A DNA stretch of 48,760 nt from Cytophagaceae bacterium (GCA_947464365.1 CANHWS010000001.1:1-48760), one strand, 5' to 3'; counted from the stretch's first letter, positions 7,509-16,514 are shown. A program made the numbers and translations. The notes: generated from the sequence alone by a model not told the origin.

Positions 7509-10016
7509 CTATTCAACCACGGCCCCATCGATGTTGTCAGGGTGGGTCTCGTCCTTGGTCGGGTCCGTCGGCGTGGTGCTGACGCTATCTTGACGTACTT
7601 CGGCCCGTGGCAGGATGGTCGTACACTGGTACTTACGGTTGATCGAGACATCAGCCTTCGGGAAGAAGCCCTCTGTGATGCCCAATTTGCGATCGGCATA
7701 AAGGCGCTCCATAAATAACCCATAGATGGGCAAAGCAGTTTTGCTACCCTCTCCCTGCCTAAGGGTTCTGAAGTGAATGCTGCGCTCTTCGGCACCAACC
7801 CATACCCCTGTCACTAGGTCCTTACTCATGCCCATGAACCAACCATCGCTTTGGTTGCTGCTAGTGCCCGTTTTGCCAGCAAGCTGGTTGTTCCGGAATA
7901 CTTGGTAAGACCAAAGGGCTTGGGCTGTGCCACCAGGCTCCTGCAGGGTTCCTTGTAGCATATAGACCATCAACCAAGCAGCTTCTTCGCTTAGGGCTTT
8001 GCTTTGTTTAGGCCTAAAATCCTTAATGACGTTACCGTTGTGGTCCTCTATGCGCGAAACAATAATAGGCTCCTGATGCACCCCCTTGTTGAGGAAGGTA
8101 GAATAAGCGCCCACCATATCAAACAGCGACACATCGTTACTACCAAGACCAATCGCAGGCCGTGGTTTTAATTTACCCTTGATGCCCATCTTCTTGGCGT
8201 ATTCAGCCACGACGGCAGCACCTTTAACGGGATCTCCGTTTCCAAGTAAGGAGGTCATTTGGGCAGCAATGCTATTAACCGAACGACCAATGCCAAAACG
8301 CAAGCTCATGTTAATGCCCGAAAAGTTCCCAGTCGCATTATGCGGAGACCAGCTGGTATCCACAATCCGCCCATCCGCCAAGGTATCACGATAACGCATA
8401 GTCACGGGGTTGTCCTGGATACGGAAACATGGGGCATAGCCCTTGTCCATTGCCGCCGCATAGACAAATGCCTTAAAAGTCGAGCCCGGCTGCCTTGCCA
8501 TCTGCTTTACGTGGTCGTACTTGAAATAGTTATAGTTAATCCCGCCGATCCAGGCCTTGATATGGCCCGTGAAAGGATCCATGGTCATCATGCCCGTGTT
8601 GAGGAGTCTTTTGTAATAGGCCAGACTATCCATGGTGCTCATCATGACTGTGTCACCACTTGGCTTTTTCCAGTTGAAGACCACAATCCGGTGTGGTTTA
8701 TTGAGGTAATACTGGATACTATCTGTCCGCTTGCCAAAACGGCGCACCAAAATCTTGTACGCATCGGTCCGCCGAACCATGTTGTCTAGGAAGTTAGGGA
8801 TCTCAACACCTTTTTCGTCAATCCAAGGATTTTCTCCACGCCAATGACCTTCAAAACGCCCTTGCAGAGAGGCCATGTGCTTGGCTACAGCTGCCTGCGC
8901 ATGCGCCTGCATCCTGCTGTCGATCGTCAGGTAAATCTTGAGTCCAGAGGTGTAGATGTCCAGATCAGTATTGGTTTCCTCACGGTACTCTTCAGCCCAA
9001 CCTTCCAGGAAATTGGTGAGGTACTGATTGTAATAGTCTAACACGCCATCTGGGTGGCCTTGGCGACCCTCGCCTTTCGGGTACGGAATCTTGATCTCCG
9101 AAATGCTATCTACTTGATGGTCCGTCAAGAAACCATACTTAACCATTTGGCGTAAGACCGTATTCCGGCGTTTGATAGCCCTATCGTAGTTCTTCTTAGG
9201 ATTGTAATTCGAGGTGGCTTTCAGCATGCCAATCAACAGAGCACATTCTTCGGCTTTGAGGCGTGCGGGTGTCGTGGCGAAATAATAGTCAGCCGCCGTC
9301 TTAATCCCGAAACAGTTATTCCCGAAGTCCACCGTGTTCAGGTAAAGCGTCAGGATCTCCTCTTTGGTAAAGGCTCGTTCTAGCTTTACAGACGTGATCC
9401 ACTCCTTTGTTTTGGTCACGACAGTGCTAACTAATGGGATGTAGGATAGCAGACCTCTCGAACTAAGCGAGCGGGTCTTGTACAGGTTTTTGGCCAGTTG
9501 TTGGGTGAGCGTACTACCACCACGTCCATCTCCTTTAATGGCAGAAACTGCGATGCCAACCAAAGCCGCTGGGTCCACCCCACTGTGGTCATAGAACCTG
9601 ATATCCTCGGTTGCCAACAGGGTTTTGATCAGCAATGGCGATATTTTATCATACTCGATCGGCGACCTGTTCTTCTTGAAGTACTTGCCAACCAAAACAC
9701 CATCCGAAGTAATGATGCTACTAGCTAGTTCTAGCTTCGGGCTCTGAAGTTTCTGGATGCTAGGACTGCTGCCAAATAACCAAAGCAGGTTAAAGTCCAC
9801 TGCCAACAGGTAGAGCGCAATACTGCCGACCATATAGCCTAAGCGTTTCCACCACATGATGGCGGCCCGTTGGGGTATGGTCATAGGGTCTGGCTCAGGG
9901 TTTGCGCCACCATAGCCAAGTTCTTTTGATGGTCTGCCACCAAACCTTGGCCACAACCTACCTAGTCGGAGCTGCCGCCAAATGACTTGCCAAAAAGAAC
10001 GCAAAAGTTGCCACAT
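7509..10016 (-). CDS. mrcA: Penicillin-binding protein 1A (bifunctional class A PBP)
   Basis: The enzyme polymerises lipid II into glycan strands and crosslinks peptides in the periplasm. The longest form has 835 residues; an internal ATG (residue 45) is also possible. A cytoplasmic basic N-terminus precedes one membrane anchor (~57-80). The GT51 transglycosylase domain has catalytic E137 in ATEDIRFYDHSGVD and the GGSTLTQQLAKNL motif (166-178). The transpeptidase domain has the SxxK nucleophile S512 (PGSTFKAF), SVN (579-581) and KTG (715-717, AGKTGTSSNQSDGWF). All key residues are intact. The C-terminus ends in an acidic/Thr-rich tail. Upstream on the same strand, 213 bp away, is panD. Gene naming in this phylum varies (mrcA, ponA, pbpF). 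Confidence 0.95.
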   Translation of the reverse strand: MWQLLRSFWQVIWRQLRLGRLWPRFGGRPSKELGYGGANPEPDPMTIPQRAAIMWWKRLGYMVGSIALYLLAVDFNLLWLFGSSPSIQKLQSPKLELASSIITSDGVLVGKYFKKNRSPIEYDKISPLLIKTLLATEDIRFYDHSGVDPAALVGIAVSAIKGDGRGGSTLTQQLAKNLYKTRSLSSRGLLSYIPLVSTVVTKTKEWITSVKLERAFTKEEILTLYLNTVDFGNNCFGIKTAADYYFATTPARLKAEECALLIGMLKATSNYNPKKNYDRAIKRRNTVLRQMVKYGFLTDHQVDSISEIKIPYPKGEGRQGHPDGVLDYYNQYLTNFLEGWAEEYREETNTDLDIYTSGLKIYLTIDSRMQAHAQAAVAKHMASLQGRFEGHWRGENPWIDEKGVEIPNFLDNMVRRTDAYKILVRRFGKRTDSIQYYLNKPHRIVVFNWKKPSGDTVMMSTMDSLAYYKRLLNTGMMTMDPFTGHIKAWIGGINYNYFKYDHVKQMARQPGSTFKAFVYAAAMDKGYAPCFRIQDNPVTMRYRDTLADGRIVDTSWSPHNATGNFSGINMSLRFGIGRSVNSIAAQMTSLLGNGDPVKGAAVVAEYAKKMGIKGKLKPRPAIGLGSNDVSLFDMVGAYSTFLNKGVHQEPIIVSRIEDHNGNVIKDFRPKQSKALSEEAAWLMVYMLQGTLQEPGGTAQALWSYQVFRNNQLAGKTGTSSNQSDGWFMGMSKDLVTGVWVGAEERSIHFRTLRQGEGSKTALPIYGLFMERLYADRKLGITEGFFPKADVSINRKYQCTTILPRAEVRQDSVSTTPTDPTKDETHPDNIDGAVVE

Positions 10017-10229
10017 GGGCGCTGCTGAAAATGGAGTAATGATGAGGGTGGACTGATCGAGCCTGAGTGCGGCGGGATTCTCGTGCCAAAGCTAAATCCA
10101 TGCTTAACCGCTTTCGGTCCTGCATGAAGTTTCAATAAGCGGAAGTCCGTAGGCAATACTAAGGTATGCTTAGCAGATTTGGTACCACCATAGCCGATCA
10201 GAACCCAAAAAAACTTGGTAAGGATCCAC

Positions 10230-10580
10230 TTAGGCCATCAACTTGTTGTTGTCATCGGGGAAAATGATGGTAGGCTCGTGTTGTTTGGCCTCTTCAAAGT
10301 CCATTGTGGCATAACTCACGATGATGACAACATCGCCGACTTGGCAGAGACGAGCAGCTGGCCCATTGAGACAAATTGTCCCTGTGCCGCGCTCCCCACG
10401 GATAATATAAGTCTCTAGGCGTTCGCCATTGTTGACATTAACGACCTGGACCTTCTCGTGCGGGATCATATTAGCTGCATCCAACAGATCTTGGTCAATC
10501 GTGATGCTGCCGACATAATGTAGCTCCGCTTGGGTGATGGTTGCGCGGTGGATTTTGGACTTGAGAACCTGAATTTGCAT
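10230..10580 (-). CDS. panD: Aspartate 1-decarboxylase proenzyme
   Basis: PanD makes beta-alanine from aspartate for pantothenate and coenzyme A. The 116-residue length is normal. It is a pyruvoyl enzyme that cleaves itself between G24 and S25 (HYVGSITID), turning Ser25 into the pyruvoyl group; both residues, K9 and Y58 (ETYIIRGERGTG) are present. The start MQIQVLKSKIHRATI is family-typical. panC lies 192 bp upstream on the same strand, so the two pantothenate genes are probably co-regulated, though the gap allows a separate promoter. A GC-rich imperfect inverted repeat (TTGGCCC…GGGCCCAA, ~10584-10604) sits just before the start codon. Confidence 0.97.
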   Translation of the reverse strand: MQIQVLKSKIHRATITQAELHYVGSITIDQDLLDAANMIPHEKVQVVNVNNGERLETYIIRGERGTGTICLNGPAARLCQVGDVVIIVSYATMDFEEAKQHEPTIIFPDDNNKLMA

Positions 10581-10772
10581 AAAATTGGCCCCTATTAGGG
10601 CCCAAGGTTAAGAGAGAGGGGGGGAAGGGCTATCTAAGCCTTATGGCCTAATTGTGATTATATAGGCAGGTGAGGTTATGACCCCTTCCGATCTGGTATC
10701 TGGTACTGAACTATGGCCTGCAAAGTTTCGCCAAATATTGAGGACTGCCAAACTTGCGCCGTAATATCTGAT

Positions 10773-11666
10773 CTATTTGGGCGCAATGATCAGGTTGTCG
10801 ATAAGCCGCACACCATCCAGCCAGACAGCAATCAACACAACAGCACCAGCTGAAGGGTCTGGTTGCTGAATCGGAGCTAGATCTTGAGGGTGAACCAATG
10901 CCAAATAATCAACCTGAAAATCAGGATCAGCTAAATGTTTGGTGATGGCCTCTTGGCAGGCTTGATCTGCCGAGACCCTCGTGGCAAGCTCTGCTACTGA
11001 TTGCAGGGCCTGATAAAGTGCTGGGGCCTTAGCACGAGCTTTGGCAGATAAACGCACATTGCGTGACGACATCGCTAAGCCATCAGGCTCACGCATCGTT
11101 GGTACCCCGACCACGGCAAGGTCAAAATCCAACAAGGTGACCAATTGCCGCACAACGGCTAGCTGTTGGTAGTCCTTTTGACCCATGTAAACATGCGTTG
11201 GGCGCAGGATATGAAACAGCTTGGATAGCACCAATGCAACGCCGCTAAAGTGCCCAGGGCGACTGCTACCCTCCCAGCGATCATCAAGGCCTGCAAAGCG
11301 GAACTCAATGAGGGCACCAGGTTTGCCACTTCCGCCTTGTTTGCCATAGATCTCATCGGCACTAGGCATAAAAGCAACATCACAGCCAGCACCAGCTAGT
11401 AGATTGATGTCTTGCTCTGGCGTCGATGGGTATTTATCAAAATCCGTAACGTCGTTAAACTGAGTCGGATTGACAAAAACACTTGCCACCACCATATCAC
11501 AGGTTGCTTTGGCAGCAGACACCAAGCTAAGATGCCCCGCATGTAAGGCGCCCATGGTGGGCACGAACCCGATATGGCTACTCAAATGGCCATGTTGGGC
11601 AAAATAGGCCTTGCGGTGTGCATCAAGCAGGTGTTGGAGGTCGGCCTTGGTTCGGACTACTTGCAC
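10773..11666 (-). CDS. panC: Pantothenate synthetase (pantoate-beta-alanine ligase)
   Basis: PanC joins pantoate and beta-alanine with ATP to form pantothenate. No ATG fits: a GTG at 11666 gives MQVVRTKADLQHLL, matching the usual PanC N-terminus, while TTG codons at 11672 and 11729 are less likely. This gives 297 residues, a normal length. The nucleotidyltransferase HIGH-like motif is HAGH at 42-45 (FVPTMGALHAGHLSLV). Also visible are FVNPTQF, the ATP-binding YMGQKDYQQL and the KMSKS-like SSRNVRLS. panD lies downstream on the same strand. The leader contains a terminator-like hairpin ending about 60 nt before the start (11728-11762), which may control the gene. Confidence 0.95.
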   Translation of the reverse strand: MQVVRTKADLQHLLDAHRKAYFAQHGHLSSHIGFVPTMGALHAGHLSLVSAAKATCDMVVASVFVNPTQFNDVTDFDKYPSTPEQDINLLAGAGCDVAFMPSADEIYGKQGGSGKPGALIEFRFAGLDDRWEGSSRPGHFSGVALVLSKLFHILRPTHVYMGQKDYQQLAVVRQLVTLLDFDLAVVGVPTMREPDGLAMSSRNVRLSAKARAKAPALYQALQSVAELATRVSADQACQEAITKHLADPDFQVDYLALVHPQDLAPIQQPDPSAGAVVLIAVWLDGVRLIDNLIIAPK

Positions 11667-11727
11667 TGACAAAAGGATTAGGTCGGGACGTGGCTGGCAA
11701 GTAAGGCATCGTTTACCGATTGACCAC

Positions 11728-11762
11728 AAAAAAACTAAAAATGGGCTGTATCAATCAGCCCA
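11728..11762 (-). terminator. Intrinsic terminator in the panC leader (possible attenuator)
   Basis: On the minus strand, TGGGCTG (11762-11756), a 7-nt loop and CAGCCCA (11748-11742) are followed by TTTTTAG and seven more Ts (to 11728). It points toward panC, ending ~60 nt before its start codon, yet no minus-strand gene lies upstream of it. The structure is clear; its role is inferred. Confidence 0.7.
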
Positions 11763-12192
11763 AGACCTTGTCAATTGGCACTTCATAAGCCGGAGATGGA
11801 TATTTTGCGACGCTAACCAACTTACCCGCAGGATAATCATGCCGATTCAATAGCAACAACCAATACAGCATACCTATCTGCCCCATAAGTATCAATCAAT
11901 TGGCTGACAGTAAATCAATTAGTGACGGTGTACCTGACAACATTAAGCCAATAGGAGGCAAGCAAGGAAAACAGCGAGCCACCCTATCAAATGTATCATT
12001 AGGTCATCCGTCAACCTCACCAGACCCCATAGGAGACCAGAACTTGGCCACGACAACTGAGGCGGCCTATTTAGGGCTGAAAATTGAATAGTCAACACCT
12101 TTGCTTACAAAAATTTTATGACATATCAAATGGTTCTGACAAAATAATTTAGACCCCAAAACAAGTCTCGGCAAATAATCTTTGCCCTCTTG
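11763..12192. other. Divergent intergenic region between panC and the glycogen-synthase-like gene
   Basis: This 430-bp stretch carries only short ORFs with no convincing coding character (for example 63 aa on the plus strand from 11900, and 62 aa on the minus strand at 12067-12255, which runs across the neighbouring promoter). If the hairpin at 11728-11762 is an attenuator, a panC leader RNA would start somewhere here. No match to a known riboswitch core was recognised by eye. Confidence 0.4.
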
Positions 12193-12224
12193 TTGCCAGA
12201 TTAGATAATATTTACTTAATTTTG
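12193..12224 (+). promoter_or_regulatory. Promoter of the glycogen-synthase-like gene
   Basis: TTG (12193-12195), 21 nt spacing and TAATTTTG (12217-12224) match the Bacteroidota sigma-ABfr consensus. The predicted start is ~12231, leaving a ~36-nt leader. That leader carries a 6-bp hairpin, ATTCCC-GTGT-GGGAAT (12232-12247), 19 nt before the ATG. Confidence 0.65.
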
Positions 12225-12266
12225 TGTCGCAATTCCCGTGTGGGAATCTTAACAACCAATACGTCT

Positions 12267-13094
12267 ATGTCTAAGTTACGCATCCTGTATGTTGCAAGTG
12301 AAATAGATCCCTTCCTTTGCACCACCCAAGCTGCAGAATTCTTACGAAAGTTACCCCAGGCCATGCAAGAGCGTGGTATGGAGATCCGGATTCTGGTCCC
12401 GCGGTTTGGTTTGATCAATGAGCGTAAAAACAGATTACACGAAGTCGTCCGCCTTTCGGGCATCAACATCACAGTTGGTGAGGAAGAAAAACCACTCGTG
12501 ATCAAAGTTGCCAGTATCCCGAATGCCAAGCTCCAGGTTTACTTCATTGACAACGAAGACTATTTCCACCGGAAGAATGTGTTCCACGACAATGACAACA
12601 TCTTCTTCAGCGACAATGACGAGCGTGCTATCTTCTTCTGCAAAGGCGTCCTCGAGACCGTCAAGAAGCTAGGTTGGAGCCCTGACATCGTCCATTGCAA
12701 CGACTGGATGACGAGCCTAATCCCTCTCTACCTAAAGACGACCTACAAACTGGACCCTGTTTTTAAGGACACAAAGTCTATCTTTGGCGTTTACAATAAC
12801 AACTTCGACCACAAGTTTGAGGGCAATTTGCTCGAGAAAGTCCGGATGATGGACATCGATGACAGCATGTTGTCAAGCCTAGAGTCGGCTGACTTTGAAG
12901 GCTTTATGCGGATCGGGATGGACTTTGCGGATGTCGTGATCAGGGCCAACGAACAATATAGCGAAAAGCTAGAGCGTTTGTTTAGTGCTGTGGATGGTGG
13001 CAAGCAGGTCGAGAGCATCCTGACCGATAACCAGGGCGAAAACGACAACTATGCGGATACCTATTACAATCTTTACAACACTTTGGCCAACTAG
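12267..13094 (+). CDS. Glycogen/starch synthase N-terminal-domain protein
   Basis: The product has 275 residues from the ATG at 12267; the ORF opens at 12222 inside the promoter region, so the later start is chosen. It matches the N-terminal GT5 (Glyco_transf_5) half of glycogen synthase: KLRILYVASEIDPFL, AEFLRKLPQAMQERGMEIRI, YFIDNEDYF, then PDIVHCNDWMTSLIPLYL. The usual C-terminal GT-B domain with the ADP-glucose site is absent. The N-terminal K-x-G-G-L acceptor/donor loop is replaced here by TTQAAEF. This short form is a recurrent gene in Bacteroidota next to panC and DUF4270 genes, as here. Whether it is a glucosyltransferase or has another role is unproven. A terminator follows at once. 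Confidence 0.8.
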   Translation: MSKLRILYVASEIDPFLCTTQAAEFLRKLPQAMQERGMEIRILVPRFGLINERKNRLHEVVRLSGINITVGEEEKPLVIKVASIPNAKLQVYFIDNEDYFHRKNVFHDNDNIFFSDNDERAIFFCKGVLETVKKLGWSPDIVHCNDWMTSLIPLYLKTTYKLDPVFKDTKSIFGVYNNNFDHKFEGNLLEKVRMMDIDDSMLSSLESADFEGFMRIGMDFADVVIRANEQYSEKLERLFSAVDGGKQVESILTDNQGENDNYADTYYNLYNTLAN

Positions 13095-13114
13095 GCCTAC
13101 CAACATTTTGACTA

Positions 13115-13150
13115 GGTCAGTGCCCTCGCGGGCATTGGCCTTTTGTTTTT
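13115..13150 (+). terminator. Intrinsic terminator between the glycogen-synthase-like and DUF4270 genes
   Basis: GGTCAGTGCCC (13115-13125) pairs with GGGCATTGGCC (13130-13140) over 11 bp with two G-U pairs and a TCGC tetraloop. TTTTGTTTTT (13141-13150) follows. It ends two bases before the next gene's ATG. Confidence 0.9.
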
Positions 13151-13152
13151 AT

Positions 13153-14457
13153 ATGCCAGCTCCGAAATTAGTTGCCATCTTAATTGTGGCCATCATGGGC
13201 CTCCAGGCCTGCCAACAACAGCCACCCGAAACATTTGGTGCCCTCACTGCCACCGAAGCTGACCTAACAAACGCCTCCCTCGACTCGCTTGAGGTGCAGG
13301 GCTCAACCATCCAGATCGATAGTGTCGCGACGGGTAACATCAGTTACATCCAGTTCGGAAAAGTCAATCACCCTTGGTTTGGCAACCTCGAGACGCGTAG
13401 TGTCGTCGAGATACGCCCCAATAGTGGCGCCAACCTAGAGCCGATTCAGACAGTAGACTCTGTAATGCTCAGCATGACACTCAATAGGCTCAGCGGAGAC
13501 ACCACCCAACCCCTCGTAATCGATATTTTTCAGGCGGACTCGGTCCCACAATACACGACCTCTTATCGGTCATTACGCCCAATAAACTACGCGCGCAACA
13601 CCAACCCCATTGCCAACTTCACGGTCCAAAACACTGGTTACAGGACAGAGGCAACTACCAAAATCAAAGTAAATGTTAGCTACCAGCTCGCTGGGTTAAT
13701 CAAACTTAATAGCGACTCCTTAGACTATACCAACCCAGATAAATTCTCAAGACTGTTACGTGGTTTGGTCTTTGTGCCCCGTACGGGCAACCAAATCGTC
13801 ACAGTTGATATGTCAACCTACAGCATGGTGCTGTACTACAAAAACACCGACGGCCTTTCTAAGGTCTATTTCTTCAATTATGGCCTAGCCTCTGGGCATT
13901 TCACGCAGGTGATTAGCTCGCGCGCAGGTAGTCCTTTCGAGAGCCTCAACCGCACTGGCGCCATCATGCCCGCCAACACTGCAAATGATAGCTCAGTCCT
14001 AATTCAAGGAGGGTCTGGCCTACGTGCCCTGCTCAAAATTCCTACGCTAACTAGCTATTACAACCAGCTCTCAAGTCGCCTTGGCAAGATCATCGTGTTA
14101 AAGGCCGAGTTGGTGATGCCTACCCAGATCAGCACCATCGCCAACTTTAATAATAAACCTTACCTGTATTACTTGTTACAAGGCAGTGCCATCGATCGCC
14201 CTTCGGAGTTCATTTACAACGACAACAGGCGCGGACTTGCCTCAGGATACTCCCAGTTCAACTTTGCTAGTACGGACCAATTGCTGAAGGCAGACATCAC
14301 GACCTATATCCAAAAGGTTTTCAGAGGCAACTACCAGAACCAGGGCATTTTGTTCTACCTAGGCGAAAGTGACATCACGACCAGTTTTGTCAGGCTAAAG
14401 GCGGGCTCGGGAAACAATGGTATCCGGCTCAAGATCTATTATATCAAGCAGCCATAG
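13153..14457 (+). CDS. DUF4270 family lipoprotein
   Basis: The product has 434 residues from the ATG at 13153; the frame is open further upstream, but this start begins a lipoprotein signal peptide, MPAPKLVAILIVAIMGLQAC, with a lipobox ending at Cys20. It should be anchored in the periplasm-facing or outer membrane. The mature part is beta-rich, with features seen in DUF4270 proteins: early DSLEVQGSTIQIDSVATGN, FGKVNHPWFGNLETRSVVEI, and a late DITTYIQKVFRGNYQNQGI. Function is unknown. Its position between the glycogen-synthase-like gene and glmS is a frequent Bacteroidota arrangement, hinting at cell-envelope sugar metabolism. The start codon lies directly after a terminator U-run, leaving no room for its own promoter. 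Confidence 0.85.
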   Translation: MPAPKLVAILIVAIMGLQACQQQPPETFGALTATEADLTNASLDSLEVQGSTIQIDSVATGNISYIQFGKVNHPWFGNLETRSVVEIRPNSGANLEPIQTVDSVMLSMTLNRLSGDTTQPLVIDIFQADSVPQYTTSYRSLRPINYARNTNPIANFTVQNTGYRTEATTKIKVNVSYQLAGLIKLNSDSLDYTNPDKFSRLLRGLVFVPRTGNQIVTVDMSTYSMVLYYKNTDGLSKVYFFNYGLASGHFTQVISSRAGSPFESLNRTGAIMPANTANDSSVLIQGGSGLRALLKIPTLTSYYNQLSSRLGKIIVLKAELVMPTQISTIANFNNKPYLYYLLQGSAIDRPSEFIYNDNRRGLASGYSQFNFASTDQLLKADITTYIQKVFRGNYQNQGILFYLGESDITTSFVRLKAGSGNNGIRLKIYYIKQP

Positions 14458-14542
14458 CAGCCAGTCCTATGCAGTATGCAGGGTAAGACAGCCAAATCCG
14501 TAAGGAATATCTGCCCGAAAACTCCGTTATTGCAATCAGCTT

Positions 14543-14601
14543 TAAGTTTGCGCCTACCCGAGGTTGGTCTTCTGGATCATTCTCTCGGTCTTGGTAGGTG
14601 C
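14543..14601 (+). promoter_or_regulatory. glmS leader: -7-like box and 52-nt hairpin
   Basis: TAAGTTTG (14543-14550) fits TAnnTTTG but lacks a TTG at normal spacing. Overlapping its last base begins a long hairpin. GCGCCTACC (14550-14558) pairs with GGTAGGTGC (14593-14601), CGAG (14559-14562) with CTCG (14584-14587), and TGGTC (14565-14569) with GATCA (14575-14579). If the box were the real promoter, the 5' arm would not be transcribed, so only one of the two readings can be right. Confidence 0.45.
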
Positions 14602-14645
14602 GTCCTTACGGCAGACCCGTCTTTCAACACTCACTAGCAAAGCCC

Positions 14646-16481
14646 ATGTGCGGAATTGTTGCTTATGTAGGCCATCGTCAGGCCTACCCTATTATTTTAA
14701 AAGGCCTCAAACGGTTAGAGTACCGTGGCTACGATAGTGCTGGCATCGCCCTACTGAATGGCGGTCTCAATGTCTACAAAAAACGCGGCAAAGTCGCCGA
14801 CCTCGAAAATCACTTAGCTGACGAGTCGCTTAATAGCACCATTGGCATAGGCCATACCCGTTGGGCCACCCATGGGGAGCCAAATGACATCAATGCCCAC
14901 CCTCACTATAGCAGTGACGAAAAACTAGCCATCATCCACAATGGCATCATCGAGAACTATGCCTCCCTCAAGAAGGAGCTAGAAGATCGTGGCCATGTGT
15001 TCAGGAGCCAAACAGACTCCGAAGTGTTTATCCACTTCATCGAGGACATCTATAACAATAATGACATTGAGCTAGAAGAGGCAGTTCGCATTGCCCTTAG
15101 CAAGGTCATCGGAGCTTATGCCATCGTCATCATGGATAGCTCAGAGCCAGACAAACTCATTGCAGCCCGCAAAGGCAGCCCAATGGTGTTTGGTATTGGC
15201 GAGAACGAGTTCTTTATCGCCAGCGATGCCACCCCAATCATCGAGTACACCAACAAGGTAGTTTACCTTAATGACTACGAAATTGTTGTCGTCAAGGGTG
15301 GTGAGTTCAGCATTAAGTCCATCGAGAACGAGGTAATGACCCCGTACATTCATGAGCTTGACCTGAAACTAGAAAGCATCGAGAAAGGTGGCTTTGACCA
15401 CTTTATGCTCAAAGAAATCTATGAGCAACCTCGCAGCATTGCCGACTGTCTTCGTGGTCGGTTGGTCAGCAGCCAAGGCCATTTGGTTCTAGGCGGCCTG
15501 ATCGAGCACATGAACAAGATCGTGAATGCGGATCGCATCATGATCGTTGCCTGTGGCACTAGCTGGCATGCTGGCCTAGTGGCCGAGTATGTGATCGAGG
15601 AGCTGACCCGCATCCCGGTAGAAGTAGAATACGCCTCAGAGTTCCGGTATCGTAACCCGATCATCCGTGAAAATGACGTTGTCATTGCTATTTCCCAAAG
15701 TGGCGAAACCGCCGATACCTTGGCCGCCATCGAGCTGGCCAAAAGCAAAGGAGCATTCATCTTTGGTGTTTGCAACGTAGTCGGCAGCAGCATAGCACGT
15801 GCCACCCATGCTGGTGCTTACACCCATGCAGGTCCTGAAATCGGTGTTGCCAGTACTAAAGCCTTCACCGCCCAAGTCACCGTCCTGACAATGATGGCCC
15901 TGATGATTGCCGAAAAACGTGGCACCATCTCTGCCTCAACGTTCCACGCCATCTTGGCTGACCTCGAGTCTATCCCGCAAAAGGTAGAGCGAGCCCTCAA
16001 GCTAGATGGTCAGATCAAGGCCATTGCCGAAATGGTCGCAAGCTCCAACAACGCCTTGTACCTAGGCCGTGGCTACAACTTCCCTGTTGCGTTGGAGGGT
16101 GCCCTCAAACTCAAGGAAATCAGCTACATCCATGCCGAAGGCTACCCAGCTGCCGAGATGAAACATGGCCCTATCGCCTTGATCGATGAGGAAATGCCAG
16201 TATTCGTGATTGCAACCCATGATAGCGGCTACGAGAAAATTGTGAGCAACATTCAGGAGGTGAAGGCCCGCAAAGGCAAGGTTATCGCCGTCGTGACCGA
16301 GGGTGACACCCTTGTGCAATCCATGGCTGACTACACCATCCAGGTGCCTGACACGAACGAAATCCTGATGCCATTGGTGTCAGTGATCCCCCTGCAATTG
16401 CTGAGCTATCACGTTGCTGTCATCCGTGGCTGCAATGTTGATCAACCTCGTAACTTGGCCAAAAGCGTCACAGTCGAGTAG
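14646..16481 (+). CDS. glmS: Glutamine-fructose-6-phosphate aminotransferase (isomerizing)
   Basis: GlmS makes glucosamine-6-phosphate from fructose-6-phosphate and glutamine, the first step to UDP-GlcNAc for peptidoglycan and LPS. It has 611 residues from the ATG at 14646; the upstream in-frame extension is rejected because Cys must follow the initiator Met. Cys2 is the glutaminase nucleophile (MCGIVAYVGHRQA). The GATase II domain has EYRGYDSAGIAL, GHTRWATHG and HNGIIENY. Two SIS isomerase domains follow, with ACGTSWHAG, ISQSGETADTLAA and STKAFTAQV, then GRGYNFPVALEGALKLKEIS. The C-terminus QPRNLAKSVTVE is conserved. All key residues are present. A hairpin lies in the leader and a terminator follows. 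Confidence 0.98.
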   Translation: MCGIVAYVGHRQAYPIILKGLKRLEYRGYDSAGIALLNGGLNVYKKRGKVADLENHLADESLNSTIGIGHTRWATHGEPNDINAHPHYSSDEKLAIIHNGIIENYASLKKELEDRGHVFRSQTDSEVFIHFIEDIYNNNDIELEEAVRIALSKVIGAYAIVIMDSSEPDKLIAARKGSPMVFGIGENEFFIASDATPIIEYTNKVVYLNDYEIVVVKGGEFSIKSIENEVMTPYIHELDLKLESIEKGGFDHFMLKEIYEQPRSIADCLRGRLVSSQGHLVLGGLIEHMNKIVNADRIMIVACGTSWHAGLVAEYVIEELTRIPVEVEYASEFRYRNPIIRENDVVIAISQSGETADTLAAIELAKSKGAFIFGVCNVVGSSIARATHAGAYTHAGPEIGVASTKAFTAQVTVLTMMALMIAEKRGTISASTFHAILADLESIPQKVERALKLDGQIKAIAEMVASSNNALYLGRGYNFPVALEGALKLKEISYIHAEGYPAAEMKHGPIALIDEEMPVFVIATHDSGYEKIVSNIQEVKARKGKVIAVVTEGDTLVQSMADYTIQVPDTNEILMPLVSVIPLQLLSYHVAVIRGCNVDQPRNLAKSVTVE

Positions 16482-16514
16482 TCAAGGCCAATGCCTTTAT
16501 GTATCCAAACAAAC

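Noticed and set aside
8259..8789. 176-aa plus-strand ORF inside the PBP1A gene
   Set aside because: Antisense shadow; PBP1A motifs are intact on the other strand.
9962..10156. 64-aa minus-strand ORF between PBP1A and panD
   Set aside because: Overlaps the PBP1A N-terminus, and its Pro/Ser-rich composition shows no coding character.
11900..12255. Small ORFs on both strands upstream of the glycogen-synthase-like gene
   Set aside because: No conserved pattern, and the minus-strand one covers the promoter at 12193-12224.
14550..14645. glmS ribozyme
   Set aside because: The leader forms a simple rod without the double-pseudoknot core, and it lies in a phylum where the ribozyme is not known.
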